This document shows, in pieces, positions 1 to 9,566 of a DNA stretch of 39,852 nt (within the stretch, counting starts at the first letter, position 1; every line of letters begins with the position of its first letter). The notes under the pieces were generated by a model. It saw only the letters and a program-made list of their open reading frames with translations. It made no database searches and was not told the DNA's origin. Made by a program: the position numbers and the translations under genes. Origin of the DNA: Welwitschia mirabilis (taxonomy: Eukaryota > Gnetophyta > Gnetopsida > Welwitschiales); contig JBOZIK010000001.1 in NCBI GenBank assembly GCA_051453625.1, positions 148,228,299 through 148,268,150 of the forward strand. The letters run 5' to 3'.

Positions 1-410
1 ATTTTATTAGACTAATATTAAGTCTTTAGCTTTATATTTAATTATATAAAGAGGTTTTATAATTTAGATACTAGAGCGAGTTCAAATTTTTTTACTATAG
101 AAGTTTTAGAGTGTTACAATTTGGTAACGGAGTTTTAAAGATAAAAGATATTAACTATAGAATTTTTGGGTTGAGAGTTAAAGAAAGTTTTAAAGCATTT
201 TCAATTGTAGAATATCTTGGACATTTCATTTTGGTATCAGAGCATCAAGTATAAATATTTTCAATGGTGTAACTTTTGGATGTTACATTTTGGTATCAGA
301 GCATCAAGTATAAATATTTTCAATAGTGTAAAATTTAGGACTTCACATTTTGGTATCAGAGCATTGAACTTTATGGAGATTTTTCAACTATAGAATTTTT
401 TGTCATTTCA
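1..410 (+). repeat. Tandem array of ~59 bp units with tRNA-iMet primer-site-like core
   Basis: Near-identical units start at about 231, 290 and 350, each carrying TTTTGGTATCAGAGC followed by an AT-rich arm containing ATAAATATTTTCAA. Degenerate units are visible at about 62 (TTAGATACTAGAGC), 121 (TTGGTAACGGAG) and probably 171. TGGTATCAGAGC is the complement of the 3' end of plant initiator tRNA-Met and is the usual primer-binding site of many plant LTR retrotransposons. A normal element has one such site just after its 5' LTR; here it sits inside a repeated unit. The array ends near 410, before the outer LTR at about 489. Its left end may lie outside the window. No gene is seen in it. Confidence 0.8.
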
Positions 411-488
411 AGATCAAGATAGAAAATAATGATTAATTCATTAGTATTATATTATTGTTCGAATATTTAGTTATCTTAAAATCTAGGT

Positions 489-1298
489 TGTACACATGTG
501 GAAGATAAGAAGCTATTAGAAGAAGAGATCAATCATCATTGACCATCTCAGCTGAATTACATCCAAGTGAACAATAATCATAATGAATACAAAATAAACT
601 CCATTAGTTATAAAATCATTCTTATGATTACCTCTAATCTATTATAACTTTTTGACAATCCTAATAGTCATCTCAAATCCATAAATACCCCGTTTAGATT
701 TCTTATTTCTTATCTTTAGTTCATTAATTAGTATTTTAATGTTTTAAAGATTAAGTGAGTAAGGAATCCATCATAGTTTTAGGTGAAAGGTTTTTTTTGG
801 TATTAGGAAGTGTTTCCTTTATTAAGGATATTTTTCTTTATATGTGGATGTGGAAACATTGTGATTAATATAGATCATTTTATTTTTTTTAAATATTCTT
901 TTTTATGATCTTTATATGTTATGTTAGAATTAAGTTAACTGTATAAGATTAATTCTGATTTCTTATATAGTGTATGACGATCAACTTGGGTAATAACAAG
1001 TTAGTGCACTTGGTAAAGATCTGTATTTAGGTTGTATTCATTTTTACATATTGCATTCATCTATTACATCATTGCATTTTTATTCTAAACTAGATTAGAA
1101 AACCATTTATGTTTTATTCTTTTTGATTGAAGTAATTATTTTAGCTTATTTTTAGAATTCCTTTCTAAAGTATGACATTTGGATTAACTCTTATATATCA
1201 GTGTGTTTTATGTTCATTTATTAAGAATTACAAGTATTAAAGATAGAAGTTTTATTAGATGAAAATACAACATTAATCACACAATTTGCACTTCAACA
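489..1298 (+). repeat. 5' LTR of outer element E1
   Basis: It aligns with 5674-5918 plus 23938-24559. Shared landmarks include TTAGAAGAAGA, the TCTCAAATC(C/T)ATAAATA TATA region, the phrase TATATGGATGTGGAAACATT (as TATGTGGATGTGGAAACATT in this copy), and CAACTTGGGT(A/G)ATAACAAG near 984. This copy is unbroken, so it gives the pre-insertion structure of the LTR: ATAAATACCCCG runs straight into TTTAGATTTC at about 690, where the right copy is interrupted. The two copies are strongly diverged by eye, which indicates an old insertion. Confidence 0.75.
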
Positions 1299-2156
1299 AA
1301 TTGATAGCATTAATAGGGAGGCATACAAGGAAGCTTACAAGGTTGAATTTCATTGCATAGGTAACTATTTTGATTTCAGATTTTTTACTTGTAATGTGTA
1401 TATACAATTTTTCTTTTCTATTTTTAGTTTATATTACATGTTTGCCTTCTTTGTTTAGCTTAAATTTTAATTTCTTTTCTGGTTTTTACTTTTAATTTAT
1501 TGTTCAATTAAGATTTTATTTTCATGTTAGTTTTATGTGTAAACTTAAAGACTATAATCTTGTTCTTACTATTTGCACTTAGTTCAATCCTTAGAATTGT
1601 CTTCTGTAGTGTACATTTATCTCATGCTTTTATTATTGATAAGTGCTTAATGTAGTTATTCTACTTTTTATGCTTTAAGAGATTGTACTAATAATCTTTT
1701 TACCATCCAAATTAATTCTTATTCTTCCATCTTTATCATTTATTTCTATAGATAATAGTAAAATAATGCTTTGAGAATTCTTCTTTTGACAAAAAAGAGA
1801 AACCTAAATTTTATCGGTAATGATAAAATAATATTACATGAAGATAGAGAGTAGATAATAAAATATGATATTAGAACTAGGAATTGAGATCTTCCTTATT
1901 TCAGCCTACCTATTTTTCTCTCTCTTCTTTTTATCCTTCATGTAGGAATACTAAGATGCTTCACTTTTTAATTCAATAAAAGAACTTAAGAAGATGTAAG
2001 AGACTACCAACAAAAATATTAAAAATTGAAATAAGATCATTATAGAACTTATAGGAGTCCTTTAAAATCAATTTTGAATCAATTATTCCAAAGTTCTCTT
2101 ATAACACAACATTCATAATCCTTTACCACTATGTCTACTACCTCTTTCATCTTTAG
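1299..2156. other. E1 leader region, no gene seen
   Basis: AT-rich sequence between the E1 5' LTR and the first relic ORF. The first bases after the LTR do not match a common plant primer-binding site. No open frame, RNA gene or clear repeat was found. Confidence 0.5.
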
Positions 2157-2886
2157 ATGAGGAAAAAAACATCGAAACTGTTACACANNNNNNNNNNNNN
2201 NNNNNNNNNNNNNNNNNNNNNNNNNNNNNNNNNNNNNNNNNNNNNNNNNNNNNNNNNNNNNNNNNNNNNNNNNNNNNNNNNNNNNNNACATAGTAACAAT
2301 TTCTATTTTAATGATGAGCATTTAGATGATCCATGTTCAATAGAAGATATTTAATACAATGAAAATATGATTTCAACCCTAATTAAATAATAATGATGAG
2401 GGTGAATATCTATTAGATGATGGTATAAAAATACTAAATTATATTTCCAATATCCAATTACTCTTCGAAAATCATTGTGAAATAGAGGAATCACTTCATA
2501 AGAAATCTAAACATTTTTCAATCTATGAGAGATATAATGATCATATTTCTCTTTATGAGATTTTTCATTAATATAATAACTTGGAAACTAAGGATATGTA
2601 AAACATTGATGATGTAATTAATAAAGGAAAGAAGGAAAAGAAAGAAATTACAAGGATTCAATAAAATCACATAGAGGATAAAATTCTTATATCACATGAA
2701 GAAATTAGACTTAAAGAATCTAATCCTATTCAAAATGTTCCTCCATCTCTCCTACTCATATTTTCAACTAAAATTCCAAATACCATCCTTTATTGTAACC
2801 ATAACCTCACATTACCTCCTACTTTTTCAAAACATGGCTTAGCATTTCTTGGAGTTTTAAATTATAAAAAGCCTTACCTTTTTTGA
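2157..2886 (+). pseudogene. Relic ORF of E1, unknown product
   Basis: From about 2390 to 2883 one plus-strand frame stays readable for about 165 codons and is broken only by TAA at 2569, 2599 and 2662, before TGA at 2884. All three TAAs are one C-to-T change from CAA (Gln). A shorter piece upstream (2288-2350) reads NDEHLDDPCSIEDI and then hits TAA; joining it to the main frame needs one frameshift near 2385, and a 100-N gap (2188-2287) lies inside it. The product would be acidic and Lys/Glu-rich in the middle (GKKEKKEITRI), with a more hydrophobic end (PPSLLLIFSTKIP). I do not recognise a domain. Its position just after the leader suggests a gag-like or accessory protein of E1, but that is inference. 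Confidence 0.45.
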
Positions 2887-3085
2887 TGAAAATTGATGTC
2901 TTAAGTAAAATGTTAAGAAGCTTCTTAGTCTTACTAAACATATCCTAATCAATTATTCTAATACATCTTCAAAAATTTCTTGGATCCATTGTTTGAGTAG
3001 TACCCTTGATGAATCATGAAATGATAATCATAATTTACTTTAATTCAATAGAATATTATTTTTCAATGAAATTTATCAATTCTTC

Positions 3086-3433
3086 ATCTCTTATTTGGCT
3101 TGTAAAAATTATATTGTTAAGGTGTCATCAATTTATTTTCTTTTCTACCAATTAAGTTTACTCAAAGATGNNNNNNNNNNNNNNNNNNNNNNNNNNNNNN
3201 NNNNNNNNNNNNNNNNNNNNNNNNNNNNNNNNNNNNNNNNNNNNNNNNNNNNNNNNNNNNNNNNNNNNNNTAAGGTGTCATCAATTTATTTTCTTTTCTA
3301 CGAATTAAGTTTACTCAAAGATGATTATATACCTTTTATGTTCTATAAATTGGTTTCTATATGGTTTGATCCTTACTTTTCTAAAAAAGTACAATGCAAT
3401 AACTATGTTAAATTATCTATCTTTCTAGAATAA
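3086..3433 (+). pseudogene. Second relic ORF of E1, contains an assembly gap
   Basis: A short open stretch ends FYKLVSIWFDPYFSKKVQC...KLSIFLE at TAA 3431-3433. It contains a 100-N gap (3171-3270) whose flanks are the same 53 bp sequence (3118-3170 and 3271-3323, one mismatch). The true sequence probably has this segment once, so the N-spanning frame should not be trusted. The aromatic-rich segment has no domain that I recognise. It may be a downstream part of the same relic gene as 2157-2886. Confidence 0.3.
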
Positions 3434-3439
3434 GAATAA

Positions 3440-5190
3440 ACGCAAAGTAAAGAAACAAAATTTTACTTGTAATAATTGATTTAATGGATCCTCATTTTCT
3501 GAAGAGAGATCCAGGACTTACCTTTATGTGAATGTAAATTTTTAGATATTTTCTCTTTTTCAACATTTATCAAGTTGATTTTACTTTAGTTTTTTATCAT
3601 GTAGTATGTTTAAGAATTTTATGATTTTGTAAATTATGGATGATCAATTGGATTTTAGCCAGGTGAAAGGCATTTAAATGCTTATGAACTTCCATTCTAA
3701 GAGAGGAAAATAAACTTAATTAAGTTACCCATATTGTATGTTTTGTTCTATCATCAACTTAATTTTGTATGACTTGAATTTATTTGATAAGGAATAAGAA
3801 TCTTTTCATATTTGTGTAATGGAAATACAAAAAAAAAGAAAAAAGAAAAATAATTTTCAAATAAAAATGAAATATCAATTTATATTATGAAAGAAATTTT
3901 AATAATCACTTCTAATTTATCTCAAGGATTATAACACTAGGAATAAAGTTACTTAATCATTTATGTCCTATCAAATAGGTTGTACAACTTGTAATAAAAA
4001 CAAGGTTATTAGTTGTGAAATGAGTACTTTATAATGAGAGAAATCCAATGTAAAAAATGATACACCTTGTAGTATTTTATGATTATCACTTATCAAGTGT
4101 TATTAATTTGTAGTTATCATTTAAGTTATTTATTGATATTATAGCTATGATATGTTAATTTTAATTAGTACATTATCATTTGTCATTTATGTAATTCAAA
4201 TGAAATCATGATGTTTTACTGATTGGATATCATGTATATTCAATTATGAAATGAGATACTATTGGTAAGTGATCAAATTCAAATGGAATATGTTCTAATG
4301 CAATGTATTTATCTTCATTCATTAAGTTAGATAATTTTAAAGTTGTGAACTGTGCTTTTTTTTTTTTAGAATAGGATCACATCCTTAGAGAAATAAAATT
4401 GATATTTTGAAAAATATTTGAATTTCTTCTTCTTTTAAATAAAGTGTTGGATTTTGAAAAGATAGAATTTAGGATTTGAATAGTTTAATGTTTGTTTTCC
4501 TAATGCTTTATGTTTCTTTGTTTTATTCTCCTTTCTTATTCTAAGTTGATGTGTTAATTATTCTTATCATTTACTTTTTATTTACCATTCCTTAAAAATT
4601 TTATCTTATTCCTTCTTATCATTACAAATAAACTTACTTAAAATTTAGGATGAATTTATCTACTTCATGGGAGCAGAATTTCGGGATTCCTCAAAAGATT
4701 GACCTTAATTAAAAAGATTTTATTTAAGAAAAATATGTTTTTAATAGATCTAAAATAATAAACTTTAAATTAAATACATATTTTTCTCGTTATGTTAAAG
4801 TAGAATATCTTTTTAATATGCACTCTATATTTAATAATATAAGAACTTTGATGATTAATTGTAATTTTTTGTTCTTATTTTGTTTTAACTCAATTCTATC
4901 CTTTTCTTCTTTCTTCATTAGGGACTAACAAATGCTTAGTAAAAAGCTATGTTATGAGATTAATTGATAATATTTAACATTATGTTTATAACATGTTTTA
5001 GGCATATTTAATAGGTTTGTAAGTTAAATAGTAAGAATTATAAGCTCAATCAAGATGATCACATGAAAACATCAAATTCAAAGATAAAAAACCTTTTTTT
5101 CACACTTATCTAAAGCNNNNNNNNNNNNNNNNNNNNNNNNNNNNNNNNNNNNNNNNNNNNNNNNNTGAAGAAAATACTATCATGTATCAT
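3440..5190. other. E1 internal region, no gene seen
   Basis: AT-rich, with many stops in all frames and homopolymer runs (for example T10 near 4358). It includes a 49-N gap at 5117-5165. No recognisable retroelement domain on either strand. Confidence 0.5.
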
Positions 5191-5194
5191 GTAT

Positions 5195-5640
5195 CTAGTC
5201 ATAAATAATACATGTTTCTACTAATAGTCATCCACCTTATCATTTGGATAATACTCTAGAGAACAATAGCCATTGGAGGATCTAAATCACATTTTCAAGA
5301 TGTATCAAAAAGATGATAGAGTGTGCCATCAAATTCAAAGACTTAGGAAGATGTATATCTGTGTCCATTAAGTCAAAATCCATAATCAAGTTAAGTAGAA
5401 CACTAATATTAATTAATGTACTTGAAAAATGTGAAGAAAGATTAGTTTTAGTAAGAAAAATATTTATATACTAGGAAGAAAAACAATTAGAACGTAAAAA
5501 AGTAAATAAGACTAAAGATGACATATCATCCACCTTTTTATCTTGACAACATCTCTGATAACTAGTAGGATTAAAGGACATAAAACTTATAATTTCACTA
5601 CTAATAGTTATCTACCTAGTCATATAGATAACATCCAGGA
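5195..5640 (+). repeat. Diverged repeats with GTCATCCACC-type core in E1
   Basis: About 5195-5270 and about 5575-5640 share a layout: an ACATxxxxCTACTAATAGT lead, then (G)T(C/T)ATC(C/T)ACCT, then (A/G)TCAT, then GGATAA or AGATAACATCC. A third core is at 5527-5560 (ATCATCCACCTTTTTATC) and a related one at 5707-5745 inside the 3' LTR (TTGTCATGCC...GACAGCACC). Each core can fold partly on itself (GTCATCC against GGATAAC). Related motifs occur in the nested gypsy element; see the findings. Confidence 0.5.
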
Positions 5641-5673
5641 TGATATTTAGAGTATGAAACTCAACCATCATTA

Positions 5674-5918
5674 AGAAGGCACGTGAAATAAGAAGTCATT
5701 AGAAGAAGACATTAATTGTCATGCCTCATATTATTTAGACAGCACCCAATAAAATGCTAATCATAATAATATAAAATGAGTCCATTAGTTATGAAATCCC
5801 TCTTATGATCACCTTTGATCTATTATAACTCTCAGTGATCATAATATACATCTCAAATCTATAAATATCCTCCTAATAAACATCTCAAATCTATAAATAT
5901 CCATATTATGATCATAAT
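5674..5918 (+). repeat. 3' LTR of E1, first part (before E2 insertion)
   Basis: Aligns with about 489-690 of the 5' LTR (AGAAGTCATTAGAAGAAGA against AGAAGCTATTAGAAGAAGA, then AATCATAATxATA). It stops matching at about 5905-5918, where the E2 LTR begins, and the match resumes at 23938. The bases before the break, CATAAT (5913-5918), resemble CGTAAT (23939-23944) after E2. That is consistent with a decayed target-site duplication with one G-to-A change. Confidence 0.7.
5848..5902 (+). repeat. Tandem duplication of the E1 LTR TATA region
   Basis: Two identical 23 bp copies (5848-5870 and 5880-5902), period 32 bp, both containing TCTATAAATATCC. The 5' LTR has a single copy, with ATAAATA at 681-687. 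Each copy contains TATAAATAT, the likely LTR core promoter. The duplication therefore arose in the 3' LTR only. Confidence 0.75.
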
Positions 5919-6343
5919 TTATAAGAATTTGATGGTGTATTTTGAGTACTTTTATAGGATATTTATACATGTTTTAATATAATAGTAATGATTATGAAGA
6001 ACATATAGGATGATCATTGAAACATGCATTTCTTAGCATATTTGAAGGCTTCTGAGGCTTATTCTAATACCACATACTTTAGAAGAAGGTTTTGCCTTAT
6101 AGAAGCTTGATTCTTTATTAATATTAAAGATGAAGAAGCTTGTCATCCCTTATGTTATCCCTACGATAGCCAAAACAATAGCACTATATATGTGGATAGA
6201 AGTTATGAGGTTGACAGTGGGTTTTAAAGCTAAAAGAATACCTTTTGACATAGAGTGACATCCCCTTTATTGTCTCCATTATAGTTAAGATGACATCTAT
6301 TGTTCTATGATTGAAAAGATTTATCTTTGTAATGGGGTTATGC
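5919..6343 (+). repeat. 5' LTR of E2, first part
   Basis: Aligns with 22711-23134. Both read AATTTGATGGTGTATTTTGA at the start, then CATACTTTAGAAGAAGG, then ATAGAGTGACATCCCCTTTA and AATGGGGT(T/C)ATGC. The match breaks at TATGC (6339-6343), where E3 was inserted, and resumes at 14128 (AATGC, then ATCATTTAGGCT). The LTR start is given as 5919; the right copy starts TGTATGAATT and here that G reads A. Confidence 0.85.
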
Positions 6344-6991
6344 CTTCTGTATTATATATTCCTAATTCATTTCAAACTAATATCTCATGTATAGTAAATA
6401 TTGTATGCTTTTGTGTAGAAGAGTTTGAGATTTTGTAGGTTAAAAAATGGAACAAAGATATGCACTAGAAACATGCCTAGTTTATTCGCCCTCTAGAGGG
6501 ATCGACCAAATCTTAAAGGGATTGACTACATCTAAATCTATCAAAGGAAAAATGAGCTAAACCTAGAGGAGTTAAATAGATTCTGCTAGGATCAACCAAA
6601 CCTATAACCTGGGAAACTAGTGTCCCTGAATTAAATGGCAAGGAGTCGACTAAATTTCATGGAGTTGATTAGATTTTAGGACCTAACAGACAGTATGTTT
6701 AGACTAAGATACAAGGGTTAACCAGACCCACAATGGGATTAACTAGACTGGGATTAACTAGACTCAATGAGATTGATTAGACTTGGAGACATAAAAACCT
6801 AGGATGACCAAATTTCCCTCTCAGGCGACCTATGTAATTCACAGCACCACATAGGATTGACTGGATAATGCGAAAAATAAATTTATCTAAATATTATGTA
6901 TCTATTATCTAGTTATTAAGTAGCTATTTTCTAGCCATTTATAGCCATTGAAAGTGTAATTGAATTGTCATAAACCCTAATAGCCTTCCAT

Positions 6992-7000
6992 TATAAATAG
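6992..7000 (+). promoter_or_regulatory. Probable TATA box of the E3 LTR
   Basis: TATAAATAG, conserved at the matching place in the 3' LTR (13267-13275) and followed in both copies by CTAGG. It is placed mid-LTR, where the U3/R border of a long copia LTR is expected. Confidence 0.6.
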
Positions 7001-7117
7001 CTAGGTTATAGATGACTAAGAGATCTTTTGACAATATCCTCATGTGACTAAATCATTTTAGATCTGAAAGATTAAGCTGTGTATTAACTCTGCTATCACT
7101 ATTGTATCTTGGCTTCT

Positions 7118-7217
7118 NNNNNNNNNNNNNNNNNNNNNNNNNNNNNNNNNNNNNNNNNNNNNNNNNNNNNNNNNNNNNNNNNNNNNNNNNNNNNNNNNNN
7201 NNNNNNNNNNNNNNNNN
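7118..7217. other. 100-N assembly gap with repeated flanks
   Basis: TGCTATCACTATTGTATCTT and the next bases occur at 7091-7117 before the gap and again at about 7241-7267 after it. The 3' LTR has this stretch once (about 13367). Probable unmerged contig ends. Confidence 0.75.
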
Positions 7218-7860
7218 AGATCATGCTATGTATCCATATTGCTATCACTATTGTATCTTGGCTTCTACACACCTGACTAGAGGAGATCTACTATTAGTAC
7301 ATGTATTGCATTCAAGGTCAGATCTAGAGCATCATTAGTATATTGCTATAAGAGGAGAGCTTCATCTTTTGAACTAATTTTAGAATGAGTGATATTTGTG
7401 CAATTAGGACATCACTACATCACTACCATCACTTTCTAGAGGTTGAGACTTTGCCTTAAAAAATTCATGCTATAGGTTGAGACTTAGCCTTGAACATTCT
7501 ATTGTGAAGTTTGAGACTTATCCTAGAAAAATCTATTTGTAAAGATTATTAGTAAATCTAGAATACCTGGTGAAGTAACAAAGATCCAAGATCTATCTTA
7601 GGAAAAGTTGATCATTGAGAGTGTAATAGGAGAGTTCCCAAACAACTATAAAACTATCTTGTATTAAATTAGTAGTTTTGAACCTTTCTTTTTTTAATTC
7701 TTTACTTTCAGTATCTTATTATTTTATGCACATCCTAGATTGATTTTTTCTCATATGCAAGTTTTGTTTTAAATAGTTTTATTTTAAATTATTTTTTAAA
7801 GTTTTAAAAATACATATTCAACCCCCCCTCCTACCCCCCCAGGGTTCTCAATTCTATCAT

Positions 7861-7873
7861 TTGGTATCAGAGT
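7861..7873 (+). promoter_or_regulatory. E3 primer-binding site (initiator tRNA-Met)
   Basis: TTGGTATCAGAGT follows the LTR end (TCTATCA, 7853-7859) after one base. It complements the 3' end of plant initiator tRNA-Met, the usual primer for copia reverse transcription. Only the last base differs from TGGTATCAGAGC. Confidence 0.9.
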
Positions 7874-8039
7874 ACGTTAAGTCATTTTCTTAGATCTCAA
7901 CTAATCTATACTTAGAACCCTTTAATGACTACTTTTCTTGATGATGAATTTTGAAGTATGCCCTTCCTAAATACTTGTGCCTTTATTTGGTTTTGATGGA
8001 TAGTATATGGTTATATTTTTAAAGATATTACAGCTAATA

Positions 8040-8605
8040 AAACCTTACAGGAATCAAGTAAAAGAGATAAAAAGATGCTTCAAAACATAACAAAGAAAGA
8101 AGACTCTCTTTTATGGCTTTGTGTCTCCATTGGAGAATGTGCTAAACACTTTAATCTGTGATGATGATGAAATGAGAAATGAAGATCAAGAAGATTTAAA
8201 AGACACTTATCAAGAGTGTAAAAAGTTAGCTAGAAGGATAAATGACCTAAACAAACTTAAAAATCCCTCACCAAGAAAAAGAAAGAAATGGAATCAAGTT
8301 TCAAAAGAGTCAAATCCAAAAATGCTGATCTCATCTTGCAAGTAAAAAAATTATCTTATTTTGTTAATAAGTTTTTATATGAATCTACCAAATTGGAACA
8401 AATGATTTGAGTTCATAAATTAGTTAGAATCAAATTAGGTATTTGGTTCATCTCCCAGAAACCTCAAGTAGAGTAAAACCAGGCAACCAGCTATGGTAAT
8501 TTTTATTTAAAGTTACTTGTTATTCCTGTAAAAAAAAAATAGGTCATTTAAAACTTATGTGCAATGATAAAAAATTAATATTATTTTTAAATTCAATTAG
8601 TTCCT
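8040..8605 (+). pseudogene. gag: E3 gag relic with zinc knuckle
   Basis: Remnant of the copia capsid/nucleocapsid protein, which packages the RNA inside virus-like particles. The clearest part is an open stretch at 8121-8345 with the charged, coiled-coil-like ECKKLARRINDLNKLKN, typical of the region before the zinc knuckle in Sirevirus gag. The knuckle at 8509-8553 reads CYSCKKKIGHLKLMC, so Cys-Cys-His-Cys are all present but there are five residues between the second Cys and His instead of four. The extra Lys lies in an A10 run and could be slippage. The N-terminal gag before about 8040 is not recognisable, and a 961-N gap starts at 8606. Nonfunctional. Confidence 0.75.
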
Positions 8606-9566
8606 NNNNNNNNNNNNNNNNNNNNNNNNNNNNNNNNNNNNNNNNNNNNNNNNNNNNNNNNNNNNNNNNNNNNNNNNNNNNNNNNNNNNNNNNNNNNNNN
8701 NNNNNNNNNNNNNNNNNNNNNNNNNNNNNNNNNNNNNNNNNNNNNNNNNNNNNNNNNNNNNNNNNNNNNNNNNNNNNNNNNNNNNNNNNNNNNNNNNNNN
8801 NNNNNNNNNNNNNNNNNNNNNNNNNNNNNNNNNNNNNNNNNNNNNNNNNNNNNNNNNNNNNNNNNNNNNNNNNNNNNNNNNNNNNNNNNNNNNNNNNNNN
8901 NNNNNNNNNNNNNNNNNNNNNNNNNNNNNNNNNNNNNNNNNNNNNNNNNNNNNNNNNNNNNNNNNNNNNNNNNNNNNNNNNNNNNNNNNNNNNNNNNNNN
9001 NNNNNNNNNNNNNNNNNNNNNNNNNNNNNNNNNNNNNNNNNNNNNNNNNNNNNNNNNNNNNNNNNNNNNNNNNNNNNNNNNNNNNNNNNNNNNNNNNNNN
9101 NNNNNNNNNNNNNNNNNNNNNNNNNNNNNNNNNNNNNNNNNNNNNNNNNNNNNNNNNNNNNNNNNNNNNNNNNNNNNNNNNNNNNNNNNNNNNNNNNNNN
9201 NNNNNNNNNNNNNNNNNNNNNNNNNNNNNNNNNNNNNNNNNNNNNNNNNNNNNNNNNNNNNNNNNNNNNNNNNNNNNNNNNNNNNNNNNNNNNNNNNNNN
9301 NNNNNNNNNNNNNNNNNNNNNNNNNNNNNNNNNNNNNNNNNNNNNNNNNNNNNNNNNNNNNNNNNNNNNNNNNNNNNNNNNNNNNNNNNNNNNNNNNNNN
9401 NNNNNNNNNNNNNNNNNNNNNNNNNNNNNNNNNNNNNNNNNNNNNNNNNNNNNNNNNNNNNNNNNNNNNNNNNNNNNNNNNNNNNNNNNNNNNNNNNNNN
9501 NNNNNNNNNNNNNNNNNNNNNNNNNNNNNNNNNNNNNNNNNNNNNNNNNNNNNNNNNNNNNNNNNN
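8606..9566. other. 961-N assembly gap within E3 pol
   Basis: It lies between the gag zinc knuckle and the integrase zinc-binding domain. In an intact copia element this interval would hold the aspartic protease. Any open frame running through the N is meaningless. Confidence 0.95.

Larger units (their letters stand above)
6344..7859 (+). repeat. 5' LTR of E3
   Basis: Aligns with 12723-14127 throughout. Features, left to right: a cluster of GACC/GACT palindrome-derived boxes (6496-6860); TATAAATAG at 6992-7000 with the pair at 13267; a 100-N gap at 7118-7217; and two C7 runs (7822-7828, 7834-7840) shortly before the end TCTATCA. Copies of TGCTATCACTATTGTATC lie on both sides of the gap although the other LTR has it once, so part of this LTR is probably duplicated by the assembly. 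Confidence 0.88.

Noticed and set aside
1-410. tRNA-Met gene or tRNA-derived SINE
   Set aside because: Only the last dozen or so bases of the tRNA (as complement) are present in each unit. No A/B boxes or cloverleaf arms were found.
1-410. CRISPR-like array
   Set aside because: Units are continuous tandem repeats without unique spacers, and the context is plant retroelements.
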